64,000 nucleotides of DNA from Bacteroidota bacterium (GTDB lineage Bacteria > Bacteroidota > Bacteroidia > Flavobacteriales_D > Crocinitomicaceae): positions 1-64,000 of the forward strand of contig JAJRQK010000018.1 of assembly GCA_024280295.1 (NCBI GenBank). Reading direction: 5' to 3'. The notes beneath the pieces are model-generated. The model saw only the letters and a list, made by a program, of their open reading frames with translations, searched no databases and had not been told where the DNA came from. Shown in pieces: positions 53,947-64,000 of this stretch (the first letter of the stretch is position 1; every line of letters starts with the position of its first letter). The translations under genes and the position numbers were made by a program.

Positions 53947-55065
53947 ATGAGAAACATACTTATAATAGCATGCATCGGAATTATCTCACTATCACTTGTA
54001 GCATGCAAAAAGAAAGGATGTACTGATTCTATTGCAACAAATTACGATTCCGAAGCAAAAAAAGATGATGGATCGTGCCTCTACCAAGTAACCATTCCTA
54101 GCACTGACATTACCTCAGTTAAAGGATTTGGAATATTAGAAAAAATATCAGGAATATGGAATGGACCTGTCTTTTCACCAACCCCATTAGGCAGTTACCC
54201 TGAATGGATAGTTGATTTTAGACCTATTTCCCCGTCTCAAATTTCAGCAAAAAACGAACTTGACTCACTCAACGATATATTTATGAGTTTCTTTGTTTGT
54301 AAATACAATGACGAGTATAAAATTGCCTTTAGAAATGGTGGTGGGTTTGCAGGTTCGGTGCGTAATTCATACATGATTATCGATAGCATAAGCGAAAGCC
54401 CATCAGAATCATTTTACCGGTTTATTGACCCAGTTTCAGGAGGAGATCGTGTTTATACTGATGTAACGTTCAAGCAAGATAGCTTAATCATGCATGTTTA
54501 CACGAATCAGTTTGGCGCACTTTCTACACCAGTTACACATATGATTTGGACGGCTAACCTAAGAGATAATACATCTGCTTTGAACGCTATTTCACTCTTC
54601 AATTTCCCGCAAATGGAATTAACGAGGGACTTCTCAACAACATTCAATGGATTATCGGATGCGGTATTCTATTCATCAGTTGCTGACCCTTACCCAGAAG
54701 AGCAACAACCGTATTTAGGCAATTCAACCGTAAGTGTATCAATTACAAACCCACCATTTATCGACCCAAGCAAGAAAGTTCTATTGATCATTACTACTAA
54801 ACCACTTTTTAGTGGTGTTGTGTTTATTCCTGCGAATTTAGACTCTAGATCGAGGTATGTTTTTGTTGATGCAGACAATCTTTCAAGTTTTAATTTCAAC
54901 TCTATGCACCCTGGAAATTATTACGTAAATGCAATTTATGATATCAATGGTGATCTTAATTTTTCAAGTGGAGATTATATGAATAGTGGAACAGATGTAC
55001 CACTGACATTAACATCTACGGGGAGTACGAATGTGAGTGTCCAAATTGATTTCCAAATCCCTTAA
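53947..55065 (+). CDS. Predicted lipoprotein of unknown function
   Basis: A 372-residue lipoprotein (IISLSLVACKKKGC, Cys at 20). Right after the anchor is a short Cys motif (CTDSIATNYDSEAKKDDGSC) seen in many Bacteroidota surface proteins. The rest is beta-rich, ending in a sandwich-like domain (VLLIITTKPLFSGVVF, NYYVNAIYDINGDLNFSSGDY) similar to carbohydrate-binding or transthyretin-like domains. I do not recognise a specific family. It is probably co-transcribed with the gene 23 bases upstream. Confidence 0.65.
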   Translation: MRNILIIACIGIISLSLVACKKKGCTDSIATNYDSEAKKDDGSCLYQVTIPSTDITSVKGFGILEKISGIWNGPVFSPTPLGSYPEWIVDFRPISPSQISAKNELDSLNDIFMSFFVCKYNDEYKIAFRNGGGFAGSVRNSYMIIDSISESPSESFYRFIDPVSGGDRVYTDVTFKQDSLIMHVYTNQFGALSTPVTHMIWTANLRDNTSALNAISLFNFPQMELTRDFSTTFNGLSDAVFYSSVADPYPEEQQPYLGNSTVSVSITNPPFIDPSKKVLLIITTKPLFSGVVFIPANLDSRSRYVFVDADNLSSFNFNSMHPGNYYVNAIYDINGDLNFSSGDYMNSGTDVPLTLTSTGSTNVSVQIDFQIP

Positions 55066-55135
55066 AGTTAGAACAACCTAACTCTTATTAGCCAACTGGT
55101 GAAATTTCAGAATAAAACTTAGGCTGGACAATTAT

Positions 55136-55183
55136 CCAATAAGTGAAAGCCTCACTCAATCGAGTAAGGCTTTCACTTATTGG
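55136..55183. terminator. Bidirectional hairpin between convergent lipoprotein and gyrB genes
   Basis: A 22-base stem with one mismatch (55136-55157 with 55162-55183) around the loop AATC; the outer arms read CCAATAAGTGAAAGCC and GGCTTTCACTTATTGG. It lies 8 bases beyond the gyrB stop and 70 beyond the lipoprotein stop, and no T run follows on either strand. It likely ends transcription in both directions. Confidence 0.75.
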
Positions 55184-55191
55184 TTGAATTA

Positions 55192-57147
<1,956 letters not shown>

Positions 57148-57185
57148 CTAATTTCATTCAGAAAGTCGAAACTTTCAATAGCAGA

Positions 57186-57193
57186 CAAAAATA
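57186..57193 (-). promoter_or_regulatory. -7 promoter box of gyrB
   Basis: TATTTTTG on the minus strand, an exact TAnnTTTG, 41 bases before the gyrB ATG. The -33 region is ambiguous. Confidence 0.5.
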
Positions 57194-57411
57194 GCGAACG
57201 AAGGGCGCATTTGGTAGTAAAAAGGACTCCGAAAACATGAACTTATCAACAGTTTGATTGCGGAATTGTTAATAGTGATGAATTCGGCTCTAAATTCAAC
57301 GATTCAATCCCTAAAATCTTTGAATGCATGAAGGTCAATTATTTTTCTCACTTGAAAAGTGGAACATTATTTGATTAAATACGCTATATAATATAAACGT
57401 CTTCGATATAC

Positions 57412-58278
57412 ATGCTTAAATCAATTCTCAATATCTTGTTCTTGACCTTATCTATTTGCGCTTCGGCAAATGATAGATCATTATCTGGCACATGGCAAGG
57501 AGTTCTTGTTCAAAGAGGAATTGACATGAATAGCAGCTCTATCATTTACGTTGAATTTGAGGAGTCAAATGGGATAATATCCGGCACAACAAGAGAAGAG
57601 CGTTATGATTCTCCAAATTACTCGGTAAAATCACTTAGCGGTAAATTTGCAGATGGTAATTTAACGTTTAAACATATCGTGGAATTAAAAAGCAAGAAAT
57701 CATCACGAGAGAAGTGGTGTCGTATTTCGGCTAATCTAACTTACAATGAAACAACAGGCTATTTAAAAGGTACTTATGTCAGCACTGACTGTAGAAGAGT
57801 TGTCGGAGAAATAATTCTATACCGTATGGACTTCGAAATGTCACAAGAAGCAGAAATGGAAAGCAGTCAAATTTGGTTTAAACGCTTCATTATAGATTAC
57901 AAAGATGGACTCAATGCACCTGAAATAAGAAAAATTGAACGAGATAATTTCGTATTTGAACCAATCTTCTTCGATTTTGACAAGTATGACATCCGAGAAG
58001 AGCATAACGATTTCCTTAATCGAATGATAAAAATTGTAAAAGGGCATTCAGATCTGAGAGTAAGGGTGATTGGACATACTGATTCAGATGGTACTAATTT
58101 ATACAATGACAGTCTTTCAATGAGACGAGCAGATGCTATAACAAACTACTTTGTCCGTCGTGGATTAAATACAGATAGACTTGAAATTGATTTTAAAGGT
58201 GAATCTCAACCTGTTGACACAAATGACACCCCCATAGGGAAACAACATAATAGGCGCGTTGATTTCAAGTTCATTTAG
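57412..58278 (+). CDS. OmpA-family outer-membrane protein
   Basis: A 288-residue exported protein (signal peptide about 1-20, ICASAN). The N-terminal part (SGTWQGVLVQRG...GIISGTTREERYDSPNY) resembles a lipocalin/avidin-like beta domain. Residues 175-288 form an OmpA C-terminal peptidoglycan-binding domain (FFDFDKYDIREEHNDFLNR, VRVIGHTDSDG, NRRVDFKF) with the Asp-Arg residues that bind diaminopimelate. It probably bridges an outer-membrane structure to the cell wall. Confidence 0.85.
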   Translation: MLKSILNILFLTLSICASANDRSLSGTWQGVLVQRGIDMNSSSIIYVEFEESNGIISGTTREERYDSPNYSVKSLSGKFADGNLTFKHIVELKSKKSSREKWCRISANLTYNETTGYLKGTYVSTDCRRVVGEIILYRMDFEMSQEAEMESSQIWFKRFIIDYKDGLNAPEIRKIERDNFVFEPIFFDFDKYDIREEHNDFLNRMIKIVKGHSDLRVRVIGHTDSDGTNLYNDSLSMRRADAITNYFVRRGLNTDRLEIDFKGESQPVDTNDTPIGKQHNRRVDFKFI

Positions 58279-58290
58279 CAAAACAATAAT

Positions 58291-58323
58291 AAAAAAATCC
58301 TGCTCCAACAATCAGAGCAGGAT
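58291..58323 (-). terminator. Rho-independent terminator of the DUF2147 gene
   Basis: On the minus strand ATCCTGCTC (58323-58315) pairs with GAGCAGGAT (58305-58297), followed by seven T. It lies 27 bases past the stop of the DUF2147 gene and also separates it from the converging OmpA gene. Confidence 0.85.
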
Positions 58324-58349
58324 CAAATACCATTACTTAAGTTTAAAGT

Positions 58350-58778
58350 TTAAACGACCCTTACCCATTTTTGGGTTCTAAAAAACGGACCGATATAACC
58401 GCGGACATTCAAATTGTTTTTATTTTTTGGATCTAGCCACATTTTCACCTTGTAAACTTTACCATCCTCTGGATCAACAATAGTTCCTCCATGCCATTCT
58501 GAACCATCCCAGCTTAAACTTCTAACAAGTTGTAAGCCAACTAGCGGTTTGTTCTTTCTGTCGTCTTCGCATTTCGTGCATTTAGCATCTGGCTCACGGC
58601 CTTCCCTTGGATATAAGTAGGTTATTTTACCATAAAGTTTTCCATCTTTCCTGTAAAGTTCCACGATTGATTTTTTCTTATTTGTCTTATCGTCGATTGT
58701 AACCCATTTCCCAATGCATGATTGCCCAAAGGCTGTAACACTTATGAAAATAGCAAGTACTGCAATAATTCCTTTCAT
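58350..58778 (-). CDS. DUF2147 secreted protein
   Basis: A 142-residue protein with a signal peptide (VTAFGQ, about 1-18). The DUF2147 features are present: GKWVTIDDKTNKKKSIVELYRKDGKLYGKI, CTKCEDDRKNKPLVGLQLVRSL, GGTIVDPEDGKVYKVKMWLD and LNVRGYIGPFFRTQKW. The family is common in the periplasm of Gram-negatives; it folds as a small beta-barrel and its role is not known. Two CxxC-type cysteines could make a disulfide. Transcribed alone with its own terminator. Confidence 0.85.
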   Translation of the reverse strand: MKGIIAVLAIFISVTAFGQSCIGKWVTIDDKTNKKKSIVELYRKDGKLYGKITYLYPREGREPDAKCTKCEDDRKNKPLVGLQLVRSLSWDGSEWHGGTIVDPEDGKVYKVKMWLDPKNKNNLNVRGYIGPFFRTQKWVRVV

Positions 58779-58834
58779 CTTTTTCCAGTTTTTTTTTAGT
58801 TAATTGTAAAAATACTATTTATGCATAACAAATT

Positions 58835-59389
58835 CTATTCCAAGTTGAGAAAGTTTTCAATGATTGTTCTACCCATGGGTGTCATAACCGACTCAGGGTG
58901 AAACTGTACACCATAAAGATTCTTTGTTTTGTCCTCAAGCGCCATCAGAATGCCATCTTTTGAAAATGCAGTTTCTCGAAATTTTCCTACATTCTCTTTT
59001 ACCGCCCAACTATGGTAAAGACCAACTTCAATCTCAGATGGTAAATTCAAGAAAAGAGTACTATTATCTAACTGGATTTTCTCTTGAACTCCATGTTTCA
59101 CCACTTGTTGATTATAAATCTCACCTCCTAAATGAATAGCAATCGCTTGCATACCAAGACAGACACCTAAAATTGGTCGCTTTCCATCCACCAGTTCAAT
59201 AATCTTAAACATTTCTTTTCGATCTTGAGGTAATCCTGGGCCAGGCGAGAAAACAATCTTATCAAATTTCAAAGGGTCAACTTCTTCATCGCACCGCACA
59301 ACAATTGCATCTGCACCAGCACTCACTATATAGTGGGCCAAATTGAAAGTAAAAGAGTCGAAATTATCGATAAGTAAGATTCGCTGCAA
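58835..59389 (-). CDS. Anthranilate/aminodeoxychorismate synthase glutamine amidotransferase (PabA/TrpG type)
   Basis: A 184-residue class I amidotransferase that feeds ammonia from glutamine to chorismate for folate or tryptophan. It has the opening ILLIDNFDSFTFNLAHY, the oxyanion loop FSPGPGLPQD, the catalytic Cys in LGVCLGMQAIA and the His-Glu pair in GVQFHPESVMTP. The synthase partner is not in the window, so PabA and TrpG cannot be distinguished. It diverges from the ridA gene, with 39 bases between the start codons. Confidence 0.88.
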   Translation of the reverse strand: MQRILLIDNFDSFTFNLAHYIVSAGADAIVVRCDEEVDPLKFDKIVFSPGPGLPQDRKEMFKIIELVDGKRPILGVCLGMQAIAIHLGGEIYNQQVVKHGVQEKIQLDNSTLFLNLPSEIEVGLYHSWAVKENVGKFRETAFSKDGILMALEDKTKNLYGVQFHPESVMTPMGRTIIENFLNLE

Positions 59390-59428
59390 GAAGTATAATA
59401 TTTAGTAAACTTGTGCAAAATTAATCAG

Positions 59429-59806
59429 TTGAAGAAAGTTATCCAAATTCCAGGAGCACCAGATCCAATCGGGCCATATAGTCAAGCTATATTAGTAAAT
59501 GAAACGCTCTATGTTTCTGGACAAATTCCACTCGACCCGAAAAGCGGAGACATAGTCCAGTCAAGCATTGAGGATGCTACTCATCAAGTAATGAAGAACA
59601 TAATGGCATTGGTTCTCGAAGCTGAAATGACATCAGATAATATTGTTAAATGTAGTATTTTTTTGAAAGATTTGAACAATTTCGAACAAGTGAATAAAAT
59701 ATACGGCACCTACTTTCGTTCTTTGCCTCCAACTAGAGAAACGGTTGAGGTAGCCAAGCTTCCAAAGAATGTTGAAATCGAAATTTCATGTATTGCCGTT
59801 AAGTAA
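59429..59806 (+). CDS. RidA family enamine/imine deaminase
   Basis: A 125-residue trimeric enzyme that hydrolyses reactive 2-aminoacrylate-type enamines. Motifs: GPYSQAILVNETLYVSGQIPLDPKSGDIV, the substrate Arg in PPTRETVEVAKLP, and VEIEISCIAVK. The family usually begins M-K-K-V-I, which the TTG at 59429 gives; a further TTG 18 bases upstream is possible. There is no ATG before the domain. The stop lies 9 bases before the GTG start of the glycosyltransferase gene, so they may share a transcript. Confidence 0.85.
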   Translation: MKKVIQIPGAPDPIGPYSQAILVNETLYVSGQIPLDPKSGDIVQSSIEDATHQVMKNIMALVLEAEMTSDNIVKCSIFLKDLNNFEQVNKIYGTYFRSLPPTRETVEVAKLPKNVEIEISCIAVK

Positions 59807-59815
59807 GAACGTAGA

Positions 59816-61723
59816 GTGAATACCAACTACACATATAAATTAAGCGTCATTATTGTTAACTACAATGTAGAGCATTTTCTCGATCAATGCCTGCACTCTG
59901 TAACACGAGCAATTTCAAACTGTTCTGCTGAGGTTATTATAGTTGACAATGCTTCCGTAGATGGTTCTATCGAGATGCTAAAAGCAAAATATTCCAATTT
60001 TCAACTCATTGCGAATAAAGAAAATACTGGTTTTTCAAAAGCAAACAATCAAGCCATTCGAATTGCAAAGGGGGAATATGTTCTTCTTCTTAATCCTGAT
60101 ACTGTTGTTGCTGAGAATACCTTCTCGAAGGTTATTGAGTTTATGGATGAACACCCTAAAGCTGGAGGACTCGGAATTCATTCAATTGATGGAAAAGGGA
60201 AATTTCTTCCAGAATCAAAACGAGGACTTCCGACTCCGTCTGTTGCATTCTACAAGATATTTGGTCTATCGAAACTCTTCCCAAAGTCTAAGCGTTTCGG
60301 CCAGTACCATCTAGGACATCTTCCCGAAGATCAAACAAATGAAATTGACATTCTATCAGGAGCATTCATGCTGATGCGTAAGAAAACACTTGATGAAGTA
60401 GGGATATTAGATGAAGACTATTTCATGTACGGAGAGGACATTGATCTCTCTTATCGAATTCAGAAGAGTGGATACAAAAATTACTACTTCGCTGATTCAA
60501 CTATCATTCATTATAAAGGAGAGAGCACAAAAAAAAGTTCAGTTAACTATGTCCTGATCTTCTACAAGGCAATGGTTATTTTCGCTAAGAAGCATTTCGG
60601 AGGGAAAAATGCCTTCCTTTTTTCTACCCTAATCAATTTCGCTATTTATTTGCGCGCATTTTTCGCGTTAATTAGTCGTGTTATCTCTAGGTCATTCATG
60701 CCTACCATCGACTTTATATATATTGTAGTTGGATTGTATGCCCTAACTAATTATTGGAAGATGTATAGCATCGAGTTCCCTTCTGATGTTATGAAATATT
60801 CAATTCCAATATATACTCTCGTTTGGATTGCAACTACCTTTATAAATGGTAGTTATGATTTCCCAATTAAGCTTTCTAAGTTTTTCAGAAGCATCATTTT
60901 TGCAACCCTTATTATTCTTGTTGCTTATGCAATTTTACCAAAAGCATACCAGTTTTCACGTTTGTTTATATTCATAGGAGCTGGATGGACCTTAATTTAT
61001 TTTCTTCTATCTCGATTATTCCTTCATTTTGCGATAGGTGGTAAATTTAGACTCTTCACAAAAAATATAACTAGTTTCACTGTAATTTCGGATCAAGAGG
61101 AATTCCTAAGAATAAGTAGCCTATTGTCTCAGACTCAAACAAATTCAGGGTCGATATTTCACCGTTCTCCTACTTCAAATACCATTATTGAGCAAGACGA
61201 AATAATTTTCTCTGCTTTAGACTTATCTTACAAAGATATAATTAAACAAATGCTTAGTCTAGCGAAACAAGGGCATGACTTTAAAATTGCCCCACCAAAT
61301 TCAACAATACTTATTGGAAGTAATTCCATAGATACCGCTGGCGATCTTTATGTTTTTAATAATAACGCTCTTGGCACTAAAGAAAACCGTCGTAAAAAGA
61401 GAATTTTTGACATCTTTCTTGCAATTTTCATGCTTCTATCTCTTCCGATTTCCATTTTTAGGTATGCAAATAAGACAAAGTATCTACGCAATTTATTAAA
61501 CGTTTTACTTGGAAAAAGATCATTCGTAGGCTTTACCGATGTGGAAATGAAAACAGATATGAGACTTCCTAAAATGAAGGAAGGACTGATCTCACCAGCA
61601 GATATTATTGAATTAAACTCCCTTGGCGTGAGAGAAAAATTAAACATCCTATACACTCGTGACTATTCTATGCGGAAAGATTTGTCAATCATAATCAAAT
61701 TATCTCGCAATCTCGACACATAG
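59816..61723 (+). CDS. GT2 glycosyltransferase fused to a membrane and degenerate sugar-transferase-like region
   Basis: A 635-residue protein starting with GTG (59816). Residues 1-250 are a family 2 glycosyltransferase (LSVIIVNYNVEHF, VIIVDNASVDGSIEML, ENTGFSKANNQAIR, LNPDTVVAENTF, GAFMLMRKKTLDEVGILDEDYFMYGEDIDLSYR), of the rhamnosyltransferase type. Then come about five membrane segments (275-420). The end (about 530-635; KKRIFDIFLAIFMLLSLPISIF) begins like a polyprenyl-phosphate sugar transferase but lacks its catalytic KLRTM and DELPQL motifs. It probably builds a cell-surface glycan, perhaps together with the transferase at 42.6 kb. Confidence 0.82.
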   Translation: MNTNYTYKLSVIIVNYNVEHFLDQCLHSVTRAISNCSAEVIIVDNASVDGSIEMLKAKYSNFQLIANKENTGFSKANNQAIRIAKGEYVLLLNPDTVVAENTFSKVIEFMDEHPKAGGLGIHSIDGKGKFLPESKRGLPTPSVAFYKIFGLSKLFPKSKRFGQYHLGHLPEDQTNEIDILSGAFMLMRKKTLDEVGILDEDYFMYGEDIDLSYRIQKSGYKNYYFADSTIIHYKGESTKKSSVNYVLIFYKAMVIFAKKHFGGKNAFLFSTLINFAIYLRAFFALISRVISRSFMPTIDFIYIVVGLYALTNYWKMYSIEFPSDVMKYSIPIYTLVWIATTFINGSYDFPIKLSKFFRSIIFATLIILVAYAILPKAYQFSRLFIFIGAGWTLIYFLLSRLFLHFAIGGKFRLFTKNITSFTVISDQEEFLRISSLLSQTQTNSGSIFHRSPTSNTIIEQDEIIFSALDLSYKDIIKQMLSLAKQGHDFKIAPPNSTILIGSNSIDTAGDLYVFNNNALGTKENRRKKRIFDIFLAIFMLLSLPISIFRYANKTKYLRNLLNVLLGKRSFVGFTDVEMKTDMRLPKMKEGLISPADIIELNSLGVREKLNILYTRDYSMRKDLSIIIKLSRNLDT

Positions 61724-61730
61724 ATACCTC

Positions 61731-61761
61731 TTGATAAAATCGAAAAATAAGCGTATTTTTG
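61731..61761 (+). promoter_or_regulatory. Promoter of the second E2 gene
   Basis: TTG (61731-61733), 20 bases, TATTTTTG (61754-61761), an exact TAnnTTTG, 33 bases before the ATG at 61795. Confidence 0.65.
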
Positions 61762-61794
61762 TGCCGTTAAAAACCAATTAGATTAATCTATTTT

Positions 61795-63156
61795 ATGGCG
61801 CAATTTGAGATCAGACTTCCAAAAATGGGAGAAAGTGTTACCGAAGCAACTATTACAAACTGGCTTAAGAATGTTGGAGATACAGTAGATCTCGACGAGC
61901 CTTTAGTTGAAGTAGCAACTGATAAAGTTGACAACGAATTACCTTCTGAAGCAGAGGGAGCTTTGGTAAAACAACTTTTTGGTAAAGATGATGTCGCACA
62001 AGTTGGAGATGTTATTGCAATTATATCAACTGATGGTGACACTAGCGTTGAAGTAGCATCAACTACTACAGAAGAAGTGAAATCTACACCGAAAATTGCA
62101 ACCGAAATTGCAGATACTGTTCAAGCTACTATCGCAGCAACCAATGGATCATCAAATGGAATAAATAAGAATGGTCCTTCTGGTAAATTTTATTCACCTC
62201 TTGTTCGCAGCATTGCAAGCAAAGAAGGAATTTCGATGGATGCCCTTGAAACAATAAAAGGAAGTGGACTGTCTGGAAGAGTAACTAAGAAAGATATCTT
62301 AGCATTTATTGAAGGAGGAAGCATTTCTTCAACTCCTGAGAAAGAAGTAGTAGCAACAACTTCAGCACCAAAAACAGTTGTTAGTACTAAAACTACTGGA
62401 AGTGGATTCCTTGCAAACATTAAAGAACCAGTTGTAGTTCCTCAAGAAGGCGATGAAATCATTGAAATGGATCGAATGCGAAAATTAATCGCAGACCACA
62501 TGGTCATGTCAACCCATGTTGCCCCTCATGTAACAAGCTATGTAGAGGCAGATGTCACAGAACTAGTCAATTGGAGAAATAAAGTCAAGAACGATTTTGC
62601 GAAACGTGAAGGAGAAAAGATTACTTTTACACCAATATTCATTGAAGCTGTTGTAAAAGCAATAAAAGATTTCCCTATGATTAACGTTTCTGTTTCAGGA
62701 AATAATATAGTTAAGCGAAGAGATATAAATATCGGGATGGCTACTGCCCTGCCTTCAGGTAATCTTATTGTACCAGTAATTAAGCAAGCTGATCGACTAA
62801 ATCTTACAGGATTAACTAAGTCAGTGAATGAATTAGCAAACAACGCAAGAGATAATAAATTGAAGCCTGAAGACATACAAGGCGGAACATACACAGTAAC
62901 GAACGTTGGAACCTTCGGAAACGTAATGGGGACTCCGATAATCAACCAACCACAAGTTGCAATAATGGCACTTGGAGCTATTCGAAAGGTGCCTGCAGTA
63001 ATTGAAACACCAGATGGAGATTTCATCGGAATACGCCATAAAATGTTCTTATCACATTCTTATGATCATAGGGTTGTTGACGGAGCATTAGGTGGTAGAT
63101 TTGTTCGACGAGTTGCCGATTATTTAGAGCAATTTGATCCAAATAGAGAGATATAA
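61795..63156 (+). CDS. 2-oxoacid dehydrogenase E2 (branched-chain or 2-oxoglutarate type)
   Basis: A 453-residue dihydrolipoyl acyltransferase. The lipoyl domain (1-80) has lipoyl Lys in VATDKVDNEL; the Val-Asp context (not Ala-Thr-Met) marks branched-chain or 2-oxoglutarate E2. A linker leads to the E3/E1-binding domain (FYSPLVRSIASKEGISMDALETIKGSGLSGRVTK, about 125-155) and the catalytic domain with SYDHRVVDGALGG. The sequence favours branched-chain keto acid E2 of Bacteroidota, but 2-oxoglutarate E2 cannot be excluded. It stands alone, without E1 or E3 genes beside it. Confidence 0.88.
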   Translation: MAQFEIRLPKMGESVTEATITNWLKNVGDTVDLDEPLVEVATDKVDNELPSEAEGALVKQLFGKDDVAQVGDVIAIISTDGDTSVEVASTTTEEVKSTPKIATEIADTVQATIAATNGSSNGINKNGPSGKFYSPLVRSIASKEGISMDALETIKGSGLSGRVTKKDILAFIEGGSISSTPEKEVVATTSAPKTVVSTKTTGSGFLANIKEPVVVPQEGDEIIEMDRMRKLIADHMVMSTHVAPHVTSYVEADVTELVNWRNKVKNDFAKREGEKITFTPIFIEAVVKAIKDFPMINVSVSGNNIVKRRDINIGMATALPSGNLIVPVIKQADRLNLTGLTKSVNELANNARDNKLKPEDIQGGTYTVTNVGTFGNVMGTPIINQPQVAIMALGAIRKVPAVIETPDGDFIGIRHKMFLSHSYDHRVVDGALGGRFVRRVADYLEQFDPNREI

Positions 63157-63175
63157 ACCAGACAATTAAAAAAGT

Positions 63176-64000
63176 ATGAAGAGCACACTATTCAAACTGA
63201 TTATTTTCCTTTTACCAGCTGTATCGATGGCTCAAATGAGTGAATTCGAAGTCCGAAAAATGGTAAATACCGCAACAGAGCGAGAACTCGTAGTCGAGTG
63301 TTCTAGAATGCTACAAGAAAATTATTACTACCACGCCGAAATTGTAGTTGACAAACTGTTAACGTTCAACTCGACAAGCCCAAACTACAATTACCGCAAA
63401 GGGTTTATAGTTTTGGAATCCAGAACTGATTATGAAGTTGCAATGCGTCACTTCCAAATTGCTGTGACAGATGTTGATAAGAATTATGACATGTATTCTC
63501 ATAAAGAGACGAGTGCTGCAGTTGATGCATTCTACCACCTTGGGATTTGTTATCACATGAACATGGAGCTGGATAAAGCACGTGAAATGTACCAATCTTT
63601 TATTGATAATTCCTCTAAGAAATCTGAGAGAGTTCACGAGGCGGAACTCAGAATTAAGCAATGTGATATTGCCGATGCTCTAATCGCACGACCTAAACCT
63701 GTTTTGATTAAAAATTTAGGCCGTGAAGTAAATACAGCAGTTGCAGAGTACGCTCCTGTGATTTCCTTAGATGGAGCGTCATTATATTTCACATCACGCC
63801 GTCAATGGGAAGACGAAAGTTCTGATGAATTTAAAGATCCAAAGTTGAACAACTACCCTGAGGATATATATGTGAGTTACAAAGATTTCGAAGGTGAATG
63901 GACTTCCCCTGAAAAGCTAGACTTTTGTAATAATCAAATGAATGAAGCAACAATTGCTGTTAGTTCAGATGAGAAAAAAATCTATGTTTATCAAGATGCA
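63176..64000 (+). CDS. Exported TPR/PD40-type protein, C-terminus beyond the window
   Basis: The first 275 codons of a longer gene with a signal peptide (PAVSMAQ, about 1-20). Residues 60-165 have TPR-like helices (DYEVAMRHFQIAVTD, AFYHLGICYHMNMELDKAREMYQSFID). From residue 180 PD40/WD40-like repeats begin (NTAVAEYAPVISLDGASLYFTSRR, then NNQMNEATIAVSSDEKKIYVYQD). In Bacteroidota this order usually continues with more PD40 repeats and an OmpA C-terminal domain, as in the PorE-like T9SS components and gliding proteins. The end is not visible. It starts 19 bases after the E2 stop. Confidence 0.7.
   Translation, partial: MKSTLFKLIIFLLPAVSMAQMSEFEVRKMVNTATERELVVECSRMLQENYYYHAEIVVDKLLTFNSTSPNYNYRKGFIVLESRTDYEVAMRHFQIAVTDVDKNYDMYSHKETSAAVDAFYHLGICYHMNMELDKAREMYQSFIDNSSKKSERVHEAELRIKQCDIADALIARPKPVLIKNLGREVNTAVAEYAPVISLDGASLYFTSRRQWEDESSDEFKDPKLNNYPEDIYVSYKDFEGEWTSPEKLDFCNNQMNEATIAVSSDEKKIYVYQDA

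Noticed and set aside
62538-63026. A 162-codon minus-strand frame inside the second E2 gene
   Set aside because: It lies fully within the well-supported E2 coding sequence on the other strand and resembles no protein family.

Overview
The window is chromosomal DNA from a member of the Bacteroidota, most likely a flavobacterium-like or Crocinitomicaceae-like marine or freshwater species. The evidence is AT-rich DNA, several secreted proteins ending in the YPNP-type C-terminal sorting domain of the type IX secretion system (T9SS), promoters with the Bacteroidota -7 box TAnnTTTG (often with TTG or TTTG about 20 bases upstream), Bacteroidota-specific small families (a DUF2795 protein, a thioredoxin with an N-terminal DUF4369-like domain) and a pdhA-pdhC pair without pdhB. 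No rRNA or tRNA gene was found. This placement comes from reading the sequence, not from a database search.

Layout. 1-400: the N-terminus of an IS1595-type transposase runs off the left edge, followed by a short metal-binding-like protein. 459-12.8 kb (all minus strand): a GDSL hydrolase abutting a large M1 metallopeptidase, a thioredoxin-fold protein, an ABC permease/ATPase pair, miaA, two small lipoproteins, an MltF-type lytic transglycosylase, an AcpH-like phosphodiesterase and a DUF2795 protein. 12.9-20.9 kb (minus): a PduO-type adenosyltransferase, a three-domain adenylate cyclase with a degenerate receiver and an HD domain, ispH, a MuiA/DUF4139 protein, glmM, ribH and a TPR membrane protein. 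21.0-22.5 kb (plus): recF and a DciA-like gene. 22.5-26.3 kb: a start-less T9SS hydrolase beside a compact restriction-modification locus (adenine methyltransferase, putative endonuclease, XRE controller). 26.3-34.1 kb: an exported protein region with a PDZ aspartyl protease, three T9SS substrates (one a CotH protein) and lipoproteins. 34.3-40.6 kb: a universal stress protein, glutathione peroxidase, a NYN/OST-HTH protein, an acyltransferase, dinB and a DUF2459 protein. 41-44.1 kb: a MORN/TonB protein and an operon of a minimal phosphoglycosyl transferase with an archaeal-type GAPDH-like dehydrogenase. 44.2-50.9 kb: PDH E2 and E1-alpha, cytidine deaminase, a papain-fold protease and two tRNA-modification genes. 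51-64 kb: dnaB, a secreted amidotransferase-like protein, a lipoprotein, gyrB, an OmpA protein, a DUF2147 protein, a PabA/TrpG amidotransferase, RidA, a glycosyltransferase fusion, a second 2-oxoacid dehydrogenase E2 and the start of a TPR/PD40 protein.

Most of the window is housekeeping. The points most worth following up are: the restriction-modification locus, whose two promoters carry a near-identical 25-base promoter/operator element and which may have split the signal-peptide coding region of the neighbouring T9SS hydrolase; an apparent ATC start codon on the mltF-like gene; a cyclase whose receiver domain has lost its phosphorylation site; a phosphoglycosyl transferase translationally coupled to a type II GAPDH homologue; and a set of housekeeping genes whose -7 promoter boxes sit 4-7 bases before the ATG, which predicts leaderless mRNAs.
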